Shown here: positions 1-9,305 of the stretch, piece by piece
How positions within the stretch are numbered: the stretch's first letter is position 1
Layout of the letters: each line of letters opens with the position of its first letter
From: Pseudoflavonifractor gallinarum
GTDB taxonomy: Bacteria > Bacillota > Clostridia > Oscillospirales > Oscillospiraceae
Reading direction: 5' to 3'
Length of the DNA: 64,000 nucleotides
NCBI RefSeq assembly: GCF_014982855.1
Contig: NZ_JADCKF010000009.1
Span: forward strand, 104,793-168,792
The notes under the pieces: model-generated
Told to the model about the DNA's origin: nothing
The model's input: the letters and a program-made list of their open reading frames with translations, nothing else
Database searches by the model: none
Program-made: the position numbers and the translations under genes

Positions 1-1169
1 AATATGCTGGCTACCTGAGCGCCAGCGCTCTGGCCAGCCTGCCTGTGGCGACCACCATCGGCAACCATGATTCTCTGAACGCCGACTATATGTACCATTT
101 CAATAACCCCAACACCACGGAGTATGGCAAGACGCAGGCCGGCGGCGACTACTACTATTCTTATGGTGCGGGTCTGTTCATCGTCCTCAACACCAATAAC
201 TACAACGTGGCCGAGCACGAGAAGGCCATCCAGGAGGCGATCGCCTCTAACCCTGATGCCAAGTGGCGCATCGTGACCATCCACCAGGACATCTATGGCT
301 CCGGCCTGGATCACTCCGACACGGATGGCATGATCCTGCGCACCCAGCTGACCCCCATCTTCGATGAGTACGACATCGACGTGGTGCTCCAGGGCCATGA
401 CCATACCTACAGCCGTACCAAGATGCTCTACGGTGACGGTCAGACCCACGGCACTTATGAGTTCCGTCTGAACGACGAGGGCACCGACTACGATTGGGAC
501 AACGCCTACAACACCCAGACTGACGAGAAGATCCCTCTGTACCCCGAGGAGGGTGACACCACCGGTACCGCCGCTCACGATGCCTTCCAGGCCGACAACG
601 GTTGCTATACCATTGAGAGCACCAGCGGCAACACCGTGACGAACCCCAAGGGAATCCTCTACATGACCGCGAACTCGGCCTCTGGCTCGAAGTTCTATGA
701 GCTCATTGCCTCCCAGCAGGACTATGTGGCCGAGCGCAGCCAGAACTGGCTGCCCAGCTATTCCGTCATTTCCCTGAGTGAGGACACCTTCACCATCGAT
801 ACTTACCAGATCACCGACGACGGCAAGACAGAGAAGATCGACGATACCTTCACCATCCGCAAGACTGCGGACGGTGTGTCCGCCGCCACTCTGGATGTGG
901 AGGGAGAGACCTACTACCGCCTGCGCGACGTGGCTGCCTCCGTTTCCGGCACCGACAACCAGTTTGATGTACAGTGGGACAACGGCGTGGTCGTCAATAC
1001 CGGTAAGGCCTACACCGGCGCTGTGCCCACCGGGACCCCCGCTTCCGGCGCTGCTTCTGCGCTGAATATCACGGTGGACGGCAAGACTGTCTCCACCAAC
1101 GCCGTGCTGGCCGAGGGCAACTACTACGTGTCTGCGTCCTTCCTGGCGACTCTGGGTGTAAACCTGTAA
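1..1169 (+). CDS. Metallophosphoesterase, purple-acid-phosphatase-like, with C-terminal stalk domain (5' truncated)
   Basis: The frame is open from base 3, so the start lies outside the window and the GTG at 45 is not the true start. Metal-binding blocks of the calcineurin-like phosphoesterase fold are visible: GNHDS near base 60, a histidine in TIHQDIYG, and QGHDHTYSRT near base 390. The last motif matches the GHDHxYxR block of purple acid phosphatase-like enzymes. After the catalytic part, from about base 870, comes a region with YYRLRDVAASVSG and a second YYVSASFLATLGV segment, like the copper-amine-oxidase N-terminal ('stalk') domain seen in Gram-positive secreted proteins. I infer an exported phosphoesterase; the substrate is unknown. 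The N-terminal signal peptide cannot be seen. Confidence 0.85.
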   Translation, partial: YAGYLSASALASLPVATTIGNHDSLNADYMYHFNNPNTTEYGKTQAGGDYYYSYGAGLFIVLNTNNYNVAEHEKAIQEAIASNPDAKWRIVTIHQDIYGSGLDHSDTDGMILRTQLTPIFDEYDIDVVLQGHDHTYSRTKMLYGDGQTHGTYEFRLNDEGTDYDWDNAYNTQTDEKIPLYPEEGDTTGTAAHDAFQADNGCYTIESTSGNTVTNPKGILYMTANSASGSKFYELIASQQDYVAERSQNWLPSYSVISLSEDTFTIDTYQITDDGKTEKIDDTFTIRKTADGVSAATLDVEGETYYRLRDVAASVSGTDNQFDVQWDNGVVVNTGKAYTGAVPTGTPASGAASALNITVDGKTVSTNAVLAEGNYYVSASFLATLGVNL

Positions 1170-1200
1170 AAAACGCCAAGCCCTGAATCAACCGACAGAC

Positions 1201-1233
1201 AGCGGCCTCCGCGCCTGGTGCGCAGAGGCCGCT
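1201..1233 (+). terminator. Hairpin after the phosphoesterase gene
   Basis: A perfect 9-bp inverted repeat (1201-1209 with 1225-1233, AGCGGCCTC/GAGGCCGCT) follows the stop codon by about 30 bases. No T-run follows, so termination is only probable. It lies just before the ribosome site of the next gene. Confidence 0.45.
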
Positions 1234-1257
1234 GTGCTACAAGAACGGAGTTTTGCC

Positions 1258-2412
1258 ATGAAACAGAGAACCTTTTCCCACTTCCTGCTCCGCTGGGGCG
1301 TGCCACTTCTCCTTTTGGCAGTCTTTGTGGCTTTTGTTGTATCGATCAACCGGGTAGACAAAGTGCCGCTGGTCTCCCGGGAGGGTCAGACCTTTGAGAA
1401 GGGTGTAGTCACCCAGATTCTCCAGGATAATCTCATGCCTGACGGCAGCCGGGTGGGCGAACAGCGGGTGATGGTGCGCATGACGACCGGCGTCCGGGCT
1501 GGACAGGAGCTGGAGACAACCAGTTCTTCCGGCTATCTCTTCGGCGCGGGCTGCACTGTAGGTATGAAAGTGGTGGTCCTGCAGAGTGTGGCAGGGGAGT
1601 CCACCATTACCAGCGTGTACAGCCAGGATCGCGAGGGGGTCCTGTACCTCTTTGCCGCCCTCTATCTGGTGGTGCTGGTGCTGGTTGGCGGGAAACAGGG
1701 CCTTAAGGGCGCTCTGGGGTTGATTTTCACCTTTTTGTGTATCCTCTTTTTCTACTTGCCCCTGGTGTACAGAGGGTATTCCCCCTTCTGGGTGTCGGTG
1801 GGGCTGTGTGTGGTGACCACCGTGGTGACCATGTATCTGATCGGAGGACCCACCAAAAAAACACTGGTCGCCACCGGTGGTACGGTAGCCGGGGTGGTCA
1901 TCGCAGGGGTGGCGGCCACATGCTTCAGCTGGGCCAGCGGCATCAGCGGCTGGAACGTGTCCGACATTGAGAGTCTCCTTACCCTCTGGAATGTGAACGG
2001 CATTCAAGTGGGAGGGCTCCTCTTCTCGGGGCTTCTCATTTCCAGTTTGGGGGCGGTAATGGATGTGGCTATGTCCATTGCCAGCGCGATTTCCGAGATC
2101 CATCAACAAAATCCCTCCCTGTCTAAACGGGCACTTTTTAAGGCTGGGATGCATGTGGGGCGGGATATGATGGGCACGGACTCCAACACGTTGATTTTGG
2201 CCTTTGCAGGCGGCAGCGTTTCGATGCTGCTGCTGGACTATGCCTATGATCTGCCCTATCAGCAAATCATAAACTCCAACAACATTGGAATCGCTATCAT
2301 GCAGGGCCTTTCTGGCAGCTTTGGCATCGTACTGAGCGTACCAGTGACGGTGTGCCTGGCAGTTCTCCTCTATACCTGGAGAGAAAAAAAGCGCGGAACG
2401 GAGCAGCCGTAA
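1258..2412 (+). CDS. YibE/F family integral membrane protein
   Basis: 384 aa from ATG 1258. The in-frame codon at 1234 is rejected because ACGGAG sits at 1245-1250, right for the ATG. One N-terminal membrane segment is followed by an extracytoplasmic stretch of about 100 residues, then six to seven hydrophobic helices from about residue 125. The segment with GAVMDVAMSIASAISE and GRDMMGTDSNTLILAFAG is the conserved core of YibE/F proteins (PF07907). The biochemical role of the family is not established; a link to metal or solute export has only been suggested. The gene stands alone between two hairpins. Confidence 0.85.
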   Translation: MKQRTFSHFLLRWGVPLLLLAVFVAFVVSINRVDKVPLVSREGQTFEKGVVTQILQDNLMPDGSRVGEQRVMVRMTTGVRAGQELETTSSSGYLFGAGCTVGMKVVVLQSVAGESTITSVYSQDREGVLYLFAALYLVVLVLVGGKQGLKGALGLIFTFLCILFFYLPLVYRGYSPFWVSVGLCVVTTVVTMYLIGGPTKKTLVATGGTVAGVVIAGVAATCFSWASGISGWNVSDIESLLTLWNVNGIQVGGLLFSGLLISSLGAVMDVAMSIASAISEIHQQNPSLSKRALFKAGMHVGRDMMGTDSNTLILAFAGGSVSMLLLDYAYDLPYQQIINSNNIGIAIMQGLSGSFGIVLSVPVTVCLAVLLYTWREKKRGTEQP

Positions 2413-2425
2413 AACAGATCTGATT

Positions 2426-2462
2426 ATATCCCCCTCCCATGCTGGGTGGGGGATATATTTTG
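2426..2462 (+). terminator. Rho-independent terminator after the yibE/F gene
   Basis: A 14-bp stem with one mismatch (2426-2439 with 2444-2457) and a short loop, followed by ATTTTGG. It begins 13 bases after the YibE/F stop codon. Confidence 0.7.
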
Positions 2463-2489
2463 GCAGCAGAAAAGGCGGTAACATTAAAA

Positions 2490-2546
2490 AATCCCTTAAG
2501 AAGGACCCGGGAAAGAATGCAATCGCCTGGGTCCCCTTAAGGGATT
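2490..2546 (-). terminator. Terminator of pyruvate kinase gene
   Basis: A long stem (AATCCCTTAAG and GGACCC arms near 2490-2508, paired with 2528-2546) lies about 70 bases past the pyk stop. On the minus strand it is followed by ATTTTTTAA, a U-run in the right orientation for pyk. Confidence 0.75.
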
Positions 2547-2614
2547 TTATTTATATTCAGCTTATAATACGGGCCTGATCCAACCGCTGCCGAACCGGCA
2601 GAGGTGATGGATGT

Positions 2615-4033
2615 TTAGACGGTCTGGGCCTTGATCAGGTTGGTGGAGCCGCTCTTGCCGATGGGCACGCCGGCGGTGATGACCACGGTGTCGCCCTTCT
2701 GCACGGCGTCCTCCTTCACGGCCACTTCCACGGCCATGGAGAAGAGGCGGTCGGTGGAGTCCACGTCGCCGGTCAGGTAGGAGTGCACGCCCCAGGAGAT
2801 GGCCAGCTGGCGGCGGGTGCGCTCATTGGGGCACATGGCCAGGATGGGGCAGGCCGGACGGTAGCGGGAGATCACCCGGGCGGTATGGCCGGACTGGGTG
2901 GGGGTCAGGATGGCAGTGGCGTCCAGATCCATGGCGGTCAGGCAGCAGGAGTGGGTGATGGCGTCGTTGATGCCCTGAATGCCGGTGAGCACGTGGCGCT
3001 GACGGAAGCGGTTCCAGTAGTTGATGGAGCCCTCGGCAGCGGTGACGGTGTCGATCATGGTCTGGAGGGCCTCCACGGGGTATTTACCGGAGGCGGTCTC
3101 ACCGGAGAGCATCACGCAGGAGGTGCCGTCAAACACGGCGTTGGCCACGTCGGAGACCTCGGCGCGGGTGGGACGGGGATTGCGGATCATGGAATCCAGC
3201 ATCTGGGTGGCAGTGATGACGGGCTTGCCCTGGCGGATGGTGGCCTTGATCATCTTCTTCTGGAGGATGGGCACCTCGTGGGCGGGGATCTCCACGCCCA
3301 GGTCGCCGCGGGCCACCATGATGCCGTCGGAGGCCGCAATGATCTCCTCCAGGTTGTCCACGCCCTCCCGGTTCTCGATCTTGGAGATGATGCGCACGTG
3401 CTCGCCGCCGTACTCCTTCAGGCAGGCACGGATGTCCTCCACGTCGCTGGCCTTCCGCACAAAGGAGGCGGCCACAAAGTCAAAGTCGTTCTCAGCGGCG
3501 AACTTCAGGTCGGACTTGTCCTTTTCGGTGAGAGAGGGGAGCAGGATGCTCACATTGGGGATGTTGATGCTCTTGTTGTTGGACAGCGGGCCGCCGTTTT
3601 CCACGGTGCAGACGATGTCGTGGCCCTCCACCTTCTCCACCAGCAGCTCGATGAGGCCGTCGTCCACCAGAATGCGGCAGCCGGGGCCCACTTCGTTGTG
3701 CAGGTTGGTGTAGGTGACAGAGACACGCTCGGCATTGCCCACGATCTCATCGGTGGTAAGGGTAAAGGTCTGGCCGCGCTCCAGCTGCACGGGATACTGC
3801 TCAAAGCTCTTGATGCGGATCTCAGGGCCCTTGGTGTCCAGAATGGTGGCCACGGGGACGCACATCTCGTCCCGGACATGCTTGAGCATATTCAGCTGGG
3901 CCAGGTGGCTCTCGTGGGTGCCGTGGGAGAAGTTGAACCGGGCGGCATTCATGCCGGTCTCGATCAGCTTGCGGATCATCTCCGCGTTGGAAACGGCGGG
4001 GCCGAGGGTGCAGATCACTTTGGTCTTTCTCAA
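2615..4033 (-). CDS. pyk: Pyruvate kinase
   Basis: Transfers phosphate from phosphoenolpyruvate to ADP as the last step of glycolysis. 472 aa from a TTG start at 4033. GGAGGT is placed 7 bases upstream, and the protein then begins with the usual family N-terminus (RKTKVICTLGPA). The longer reading frame upstream is rejected. Visible blocks include NFSHG, LDTKGPEIR, the KIENREGVDNLEEII region, MVARGDLGVE (active site) and TATQMLDSM. There is no C-terminal PEP-utilising extension, so this is the short form. It is monocistronic, with its own terminator. Confidence 0.97.
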   Translation of the reverse strand: MRKTKVICTLGPAVSNAEMIRKLIETGMNAARFNFSHGTHESHLAQLNMLKHVRDEMCVPVATILDTKGPEIRIKSFEQYPVQLERGQTFTLTTDEIVGNAERVSVTYTNLHNEVGPGCRILVDDGLIELLVEKVEGHDIVCTVENGGPLSNNKSINIPNVSILLPSLTEKDKSDLKFAAENDFDFVAASFVRKASDVEDIRACLKEYGGEHVRIISKIENREGVDNLEEIIAASDGIMVARGDLGVEIPAHEVPILQKKMIKATIRQGKPVITATQMLDSMIRNPRPTRAEVSDVANAVFDGTSCVMLSGETASGKYPVEALQTMIDTVTAAEGSINYWNRFRQRHVLTGIQGINDAITHSCCLTAMDLDATAILTPTQSGHTARVISRYRPACPILAMCPNERTRRQLAISWGVHSYLTGDVDSTDRLFSMAVEVAVKEDAVQKGDTVVITAGVPIGKSGSTNLIKAQTV

Positions 4034-4213
4034 AGCAGTTACCTCCAAACCATGTAAATGGCAGTTCAATTCCAAAAAAACAGTCTATCTATTCTTGCTT
4101 ATCTTGATTATACCTTAGAATACGCGCGCGTGAGAAGCGTCAAAAATCACAAGAAACGGGGGGCGGACGCAGAATACTCCCCACGGCGTGACAAAAGAGA
4201 GGGAAAATGTTCC

Positions 4214-5428
4214 TTAAGTTTCTCCTTGCTGAAATGTGAAGAGATCTTGGTTGCTGATAGAGCTCACGCAGTAGAGGGTCAGGACCAGATCTGGGTCGAT
4301 TTCACGCAGCGTATCCAGCAGATCCCCGTCAAAATAGCGCAGATCAATGGTGGTCAGCTCCGAACAGGAGAGGGCCAGGAAGGGGGCCAGGGCGCAGGAG
4401 AAGGACTCCCGCAGCAAAACGATCTTCTTTCCGTCCGGGTTGAGGTGGTTGGTCATAGTGGCGATGCCGTAATCCCCGCCGGAGTAGAGGGTGTAGGGAT
4501 TGCCGCCGAACCAGTCCCGCTCCGCCACGCGCTCGGGGAACAGGAGGGACTGGGAAAAAGTGCCGGTCCGTTCCTGGGCGAAGGAGGGAGAGGCATAGGT
4601 AAAGTTTGTCTCAAAGCGCGGGATATATTCCGTAATATCGTCGGTACCCGCGTAAAGTGTGCCGGTTCGCTTTCCCTGGCTGCCTAAAAAGTAATCCTCA
4701 TAGACCTTAGTTTCATAATTGGCGGGGTCGGTGTACTCGCTCGGGGTATGGATGCCGTAGTCCTGAGCGAGAATGCCGGTCAGCTCCTGCCAGGCCAGGA
4801 AGGCGCCCTCGGGCTTCCAGTGGTGATCGGTGCAGAAGAAGAGGGAGGCATAGTCCTCCTGCTGTGCAAAGAGCGGGCGCAGGTCCCAGGTATCCGTGCC
4901 ATGGGCCTGGAGACCGGCGAGCAGGCGGTCGGCGTTGTCGTTGGCGTAATCGTAGATACCGGGGGGCAGGAGCGCCTCCTCCTGTCCGTCCTGGATCTTC
5001 TGAGGGGCGGCCACATAGAGGAGAGGGATGTCCCACTGTGCCAGGACATCGTGGAGGTCATTGACAGCCTGGATTTGGGGAGAGACATCCAGCGGCTGAG
5101 CATCCGGATAGGAGAAATTCAGCGTTCCGTTGGAGAGCCGGACCACCCGGGCCGCCTGGTTCACATCCTCCAGCATCCGCCGTCCGGACAGACGCTGAAA
5201 GCCGCCGTAGAGCTGGATAAAGCCGTGGCTTTGGTCCAGGTCCTCATTGAGGGCGGACTCGGCCTGTTCCACAAATTCCAGCACATAGCCCGGGTCCCGG
5301 CGGAGTTTGCCCAATTCCTCGCGCAGGGAGCTCTGGCCGGAGAGAAAGAGAAAGGCAATGTAGCACAGTCCCATGGCCAGCAGGAGAAAGAAGAGGACGG
5401 CAGTGATGGTCTCTTTCCGGTGTTTCAT
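4214..5428 (-). CDS. DHHW-family (AlgJ/AlgX-like) membrane-anchored protein
   Basis: 404 aa, ATG preceded by AAGGAGG. An N-terminal membrane anchor (residues about 10-30) is followed by an extracytoplasmic domain. The diagnostic motif TDHHWKPEGAF is present, as in the DHHW family (PF14286) related to the AlgJ/AlgX SGNH-like O-acetylation proteins. The gene begins 12 bases after the MBOAT gene, the usual pairing in which the MBOAT protein moves acyl groups across the membrane and the SGNH/DHHW partner transfers or handles them outside. The polymer modified is unknown. I infer a role in acylating a cell-surface glycan. Confidence 0.85.
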   Translation of the reverse strand: MKHRKETITAVLFFLLLAMGLCYIAFLFLSGQSSLREELGKLRRDPGYVLEFVEQAESALNEDLDQSHGFIQLYGGFQRLSGRRMLEDVNQAARVVRLSNGTLNFSYPDAQPLDVSPQIQAVNDLHDVLAQWDIPLLYVAAPQKIQDGQEEALLPPGIYDYANDNADRLLAGLQAHGTDTWDLRPLFAQQEDYASLFFCTDHHWKPEGAFLAWQELTGILAQDYGIHTPSEYTDPANYETKVYEDYFLGSQGKRTGTLYAGTDDITEYIPRFETNFTYASPSFAQERTGTFSQSLLFPERVAERDWFGGNPYTLYSGGDYGIATMTNHLNPDGKKIVLLRESFSCALAPFLALSCSELTTIDLRYFDGDLLDTLREIDPDLVLTLYCVSSISNQDLFTFQQGET

Positions 5429-5440
5429 AGCGCGTCCTCC

Positions 5441-6868
5441 TTAGAAGTTGGAATAGATAAAGGGATTATAGGTTCCCTTAACAATGAAGCTGGCCGAAAT
5501 CACCAGCAGCAGAAGCAGGGCCGCAGAGCAGCACAGATCCTGTGCCAGTGCGGCGCCGCCCTTCCAGTGGGCGGTCCGCGCCCCCAGCCAGGGGAGCACC
5601 GGGGCACAGCCCAGGACGGCCGCCAGAAGAATGGGGAGGTTGTCCGTGAGGAAGAGGGAGGCGTAGCCGTCCCACACACCGGCCGCGGGCGTAAACATGG
5701 CGTGGAGATAGGGCAGAGCCACGTTCAGCTGTTCTGCCCGGAAAAAGACCCAACCCAGATTGACCAGGAAGAAAGTAAAGAGCCACTGAGTCCACTTGGG
5801 CCAGCCGCGGCCCAGGCCGCAGAATTTCTCCAGAAATTGGAGGGCAAAATAGTACAGACCCCACAGCAGGAAGGTCCACGCGGCCCCGTGCCAGATCCCG
5901 GTGAGGAGCCACACCACAAAGAGATTGCGGATGTGCTTCCAGCGCCGGTCCACCCGGCTTCCGCCCAGAGGGAAGTAGACATAATCCCGGAACCAGGTGG
6001 ACAGGGAGATGTGCCACCGATGCCAGAACTCGGTGACCGAGCGGGAGATGTAGGGGTAGTTGAAGTTTTCGAGGAAATGGAAGCCGAACATACGCCCCAT
6101 GCCGATGGCCATATCGGAGTAGCCCGAGAAATCGTAGTAGATCTGGAGGGTGTAGCAGAGGGAGCCCAGCCAGGCCATCCCGGTGGAGAGGGCGTGGGGG
6201 GAGAGGCCGTAGGCAAAGTCGGCTACCACCGCCAACTGGTTTGCCAGGATGACCTTCTTGCCCAGGCCCACCAGGAAGCGGCATACCCCGGCGGAGCAGT
6301 CCTCCCAGGTCTCCCGGCGGCTGTCGATCTCTTCCGCCACCGTCTCGTACTTGACGATGGGACCGGCGATGAGCTGGGGGAAGAAGGAGATGTACAGGGC
6401 CACTTTCAGCGGATTGCGCTGGACCTGGCCCCGATCCCGGTTCACATCCAGCACATAGCTCATGGCCTGGAAGGTGAAAAAGGAGATGCCGAGGGGGAGC
6501 TCGATCACCGGGACGGTGAGGGAGAGCCCCAGCCGTCCCAGCTCGCCCAGCACAAAGGTGAGGTACTTGAAGACAAACATCAGTCCCAGGTTGGAGGCCA
6601 CCGAGAGGACCACCGATACACGGGTGGACTTTCCACGGCTCTTTTGGGCGTGGACCCACAGGCCGAAGGCATAGTTGACCAGGATAGAGGCCATCATCAC
6701 CAGGACGAACCAGGGCTCACCCCAGGCGTAGAAGAGAAGGGAGCCCACCAGCAGCAGCAGATTCTGGGCAGGGCGGCTCCACCGGCCCAGCAGGCGGCAG
6801 GGACCGTAGTAGCCCAGCAGCATCAGAGGCAGGAAGAGGAAGAGAAAGATGGAACTGGAAAACAGCAC
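5441..6868 (-). CDS. MBOAT family O-acyltransferase (AlgI/DltB-like)
   Basis: 475 aa from a GTG start at 6868, with AAGGAG nine bases upstream. The polytopic pattern and the central RSVTEFWHRWHISLSTWFRD and GIWHGAAWTFLLWG segments are typical of MBOAT proteins. The conserved catalytic histidine lies in the WHGAAW motif. Family members such as AlgI, PatA and DltB pass acyl groups to extracytoplasmic carbohydrates or teichoic acids. Its neighbours on both sides are acylation proteins, so the three likely form one export-acylation unit. Confidence 0.92.
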   Translation of the reverse strand: MLFSSSIFLFLFLPLMLLGYYGPCRLLGRWSRPAQNLLLLVGSLLFYAWGEPWFVLVMMASILVNYAFGLWVHAQKSRGKSTRVSVVLSVASNLGLMFVFKYLTFVLGELGRLGLSLTVPVIELPLGISFFTFQAMSYVLDVNRDRGQVQRNPLKVALYISFFPQLIAGPIVKYETVAEEIDSRRETWEDCSAGVCRFLVGLGKKVILANQLAVVADFAYGLSPHALSTGMAWLGSLCYTLQIYYDFSGYSDMAIGMGRMFGFHFLENFNYPYISRSVTEFWHRWHISLSTWFRDYVYFPLGGSRVDRRWKHIRNLFVVWLLTGIWHGAAWTFLLWGLYYFALQFLEKFCGLGRGWPKWTQWLFTFFLVNLGWVFFRAEQLNVALPYLHAMFTPAAGVWDGYASLFLTDNLPILLAAVLGCAPVLPWLGARTAHWKGGAALAQDLCCSAALLLLLVISASFIVKGTYNPFIYSNF

Positions 6869-6896
6869 GCTTCAGGACTCCTTTTCAGCGAAAATC

Positions 6897-7961
6897 TCAG
6901 GTGATGAACCGCCCCACTGCCGGGATCTTGGACAGGAGCCAGGCCAACACAGCGGCACAGAGGAACACCAGCAGGGACAGCGCGGGCACGGCGGCCACCG
7001 GAGCAAAGGAGAGGGTGGAGATGCCGAAGTGGCGCAGCAGCATGATAAACAGATCGTGGCACAGGTAGATACCGAAGGTAATGGCGGAGAGCCCTGCCAT
7101 CTGCTGGCGGCGGGAGCGCTCGTCACTCATGCCCAGGAGATAGCGGAAGAGCACAAAGACCGCCACGGCCATGGCGCACACCGTGGGAGAGAAATAGCTG
7201 TACAGGGTAAAATCCGAACTTCCGCTCCGGAGGGAGAGCCACTCGGTGCCCCATACGGTGACCGCGCCGCCCAGCAGACCCAGCAAATAGAGCAGCAGCT
7301 CCGTAATACGGCCCAGGGTGTAGGTTTTCAGATAGTAGCCTAGCACATAGTAGCCCGTGTAGCCCAGTACCAATTCCAGCTGCAGCTTGTCCATCCAGGT
7401 GGAGAGGGTCGCGCTGGGACGGATGCGCAGCAGGGTGGGCAGGAGCATGGCAAAGACAAAGACCAGCAGGAAGAAGAAGTGGAAGTCCGAGCGGGAGGCC
7501 CCCCGCACGAAGGCGCGCAGGAAGGGGGTGACCAGGTAGAGCCCCACGATCATGGGGAGGAACCAGAGATGATAGTGCAGCTTGCCCCACACCAGCTCCC
7601 GCAGGATTTGCATGAGTGCAGAGAGGGTGAGGGGCGTCCCGTTCAGGAACAGGGCAAAGAGCCCATATACCACGCTCCACACCACCAGTGCCACCACGAT
7701 GCGCAGGATCTGCCGGAAGAAGAGGGAGCGGTAGGAGAGAGACTTCTTGGGATCCAGCAAAAACATCCCGGAGAGCATGACAAAAACCGGGACACACCAG
7801 CGGGTCAGGCCATCGTAGACGTTAAAGACCCGCCAGGCGCCGGAGGCCACCGGCACCTCGGAGATCCACCCGCCGGAGAGATGGAGGATCACCACCGCCA
7901 GGGTGGCGGCCACACGCAGCAGGTCGGCGTAGACCAGCCGCCCGCCCTCGCCCCGGGCCAT
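6897..7961 (-). CDS. Acyltransferase family 3 membrane protein (OafA/YrhL-like)
   Basis: 354 aa, about ten hydrophobic helices. The N-terminus (YADLLRVAATLAVVILHLSG) carries the R-x10-H arrangement of acyltransferase-3 proteins (PF01757), which O-acetylate or succinylate exopolysaccharides, lipids or peptidoglycan. No fused SGNH domain is present; the DHHW protein two genes downstream could supply that activity. It starts 3 bases after the stop of the VOC gene and ends 28 bases before the MBOAT start, so co-transcription is very likely. Confidence 0.87.
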   Translation of the reverse strand: MARGEGGRLVYADLLRVAATLAVVILHLSGGWISEVPVASGAWRVFNVYDGLTRWCVPVFVMLSGMFLLDPKKSLSYRSLFFRQILRIVVALVVWSVVYGLFALFLNGTPLTLSALMQILRELVWGKLHYHLWFLPMIVGLYLVTPFLRAFVRGASRSDFHFFFLLVFVFAMLLPTLLRIRPSATLSTWMDKLQLELVLGYTGYYVLGYYLKTYTLGRITELLLYLLGLLGGAVTVWGTEWLSLRSGSSDFTLYSYFSPTVCAMAVAVFVLFRYLLGMSDERSRRQQMAGLSAITFGIYLCHDLFIMLLRHFGISTLSFAPVAAVPALSLLVFLCAAVLAWLLSKIPAVGRFIT

Positions 7962-7964
7962 GGC

Positions 7965-8333
7965 TCAGCTCCGCTGGGGGACGATCTCGATCCAGTACCC
8001 ATCCGGGTCCTCGATGAAATATACCCCCATATCGCGGTTTTCAAAGCAGATGCAGCCCATATCCCGATGGCGCTGGTACATGCCGTCGAAATCGTCGGTG
8101 GTAAAGGCCAGATGGAACTCACACTCGCCCAGGTCGTAGGGCTCGGTCCGGCCCTTGACCTCGGTCAGCTCCAGGGTGAAGGAAGAGGAGCCGTCGCCCA
8201 GAAAGAGCAGACGGAAGGAACCGTCGGGGCCCTCTTTGGTACGGACGGGACGGAGATCCAGCGCCTTCTCATAGAAGTCCAGAGAGCGGCCCAGATCGAG
8301 CACATTGAAGTTGAAGTGGTTGAACTGAAGCAT
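7965..8333 (-). CDS. VOC-family protein, glyoxalase I-like
   Basis: 122 aa from ATG 8333, with AAGAGGTG upstream. The upstream in-frame codon at 8342 lies inside that site. Two beta-alpha-beta-beta-beta modules carry likely metal ligands in FNHFNF, FTLELTE, ECEFHLAF and GYWIEIVPQ, the H-E-H-E order of bacterial GloA. Lactoylglutathione lyase activity is therefore possible, although Clostridia usually lack glutathione, so another thiol or substrate is likely. It is the first gene of the tight leftward acyltransferase set, which may be accidental. Confidence 0.8.
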   Translation of the reverse strand: MLQFNHFNFNVLDLGRSLDFYEKALDLRPVRTKEGPDGSFRLLFLGDGSSSFTLELTEVKGRTEPYDLGECEFHLAFTTDDFDGMYQRHRDMGCICFENRDMGVYFIEDPDGYWIEIVPQRS

Positions 8334-8357
8334 GGGAAACACCTCTTTGCAAAAGTG

Positions 8358-8393
8358 AAACTGCCCGCTCCCGATGGAGAAAGCGGGCAGTTT
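8358..8393 (-). terminator. Terminator after sdaAA
   Basis: A perfect 12-bp stem (8358-8369 with 8382-8393, AAACTGCCCGCT) with a 12-base loop. On the minus strand it is followed by CACTTTTGC. It lies between the sdaAA stop and the VOC start, separating the serine dehydratase genes from the acylation set. Confidence 0.75.
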
Positions 8394-8433
8394 ATCATAT
8401 CATATGGGACGCTTCCGCGCAAGGGAAGGGGGG

Positions 8434-9303
8434 TTATGCCCGGTCCCGACTGCGCATGAATTCGGCCACCCGGCGTCCCGTGGGGGTGGCGGCCAGGCCG
8501 CCCTCGCCGGTCTCCCGCAGGGAGGAGGGGAGACTGGCGCCCACGGCGCCCATGGCGTCGATGACCTCATCGCAGGGGATCTGGCTGACCAGACCGGAGA
8601 GGGCCATCTCCGCGCAGGAGAGGGCGTTGACCGCGCCCATCACATTGCGCTTGACACAGGGGACCTCCACCAGACCGGCCACGGGATCACAGGCCAGCCC
8701 CAGGGTGTTGGCCAGTGCCATGGCACAGGCGTGGGCCATCTGCTCGGGAGAACCGCCCATCAGATAGACGATGGCGGCGGCGGCCATGCCGGAGGCGGAG
8801 CCCACCTCGGCCTGACACCCGCCCTCCGCGCCGGAGATGGAGGCGCGGCTGGCGATAACCTGTCCAAAGCCGGCGGCCACATACAGCGCCTCGATAAACC
8901 GGTCGTCGGGCAGGTCATAGCGCCGCTTCATGGGCAGAAGGACGGCCGGGAGCACGCCGCAGGAGCCGGCGGTGGGGGCGGCCACGATGCGGCGCATACA
9001 GGCGTTGCACTCCCCCATCTTGAGGGCGGTGGCGATGATATCGCGCAGGAAGGGGCTGCACAGGCCCGGGCCATCCCCGTCCAGCCGGGCGCCCTCGCCG
9101 CCCACCAGTCCGCTGGCGGAGCGGCGCTCGGGGTCATAGTCCTGCTCGGCGGCCTGCATGGCCTTCCAAAGGGAGGCCATCTTTGCCTTGGAGGACCAGG
9201 CCTTGACGCTGCGGTCGGCCACATCGTCCTCCAGAATGACCTGCCAGAGGGGCTTCTCCTCCTTCATGGCGATCAGAAGCATGGAATCCACGGAAGTAAA
9301 CAT
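8434..9303 (-). CDS. sdaAA: L-serine ammonia-lyase, iron-sulfur-dependent, alpha subunit
   Basis: 289 aa. The PTAGSCGVLPA block and the nearby CNACMRR cysteines belong to the [4Fe-4S] serine dehydratase alpha chain, which deaminates L-serine to pyruvate and ammonia. The ISGAEGGCQAEVGSA block is the second family signature. It lies 2 bases downstream of sdaAB and must act with it. Compare the distant paralogue at 60251, which sits in the nicotinate locus. Confidence 0.96.
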   Translation of the reverse strand: MFTSVDSMLLIAMKEEKPLWQVILEDDVADRSVKAWSSKAKMASLWKAMQAAEQDYDPERRSASGLVGGEGARLDGDGPGLCSPFLRDIIATALKMGECNACMRRIVAAPTAGSCGVLPAVLLPMKRRYDLPDDRFIEALYVAAGFGQVIASRASISGAEGGCQAEVGSASGMAAAAIVYLMGGSPEQMAHACAMALANTLGLACDPVAGLVEVPCVKRNVMGAVNALSCAEMALSGLVSQIPCDEVIDAMGAVGASLPSSLRETGEGGLAATPTGRRVAEFMRSRDRA

Positions 9304-9305
9304 AC

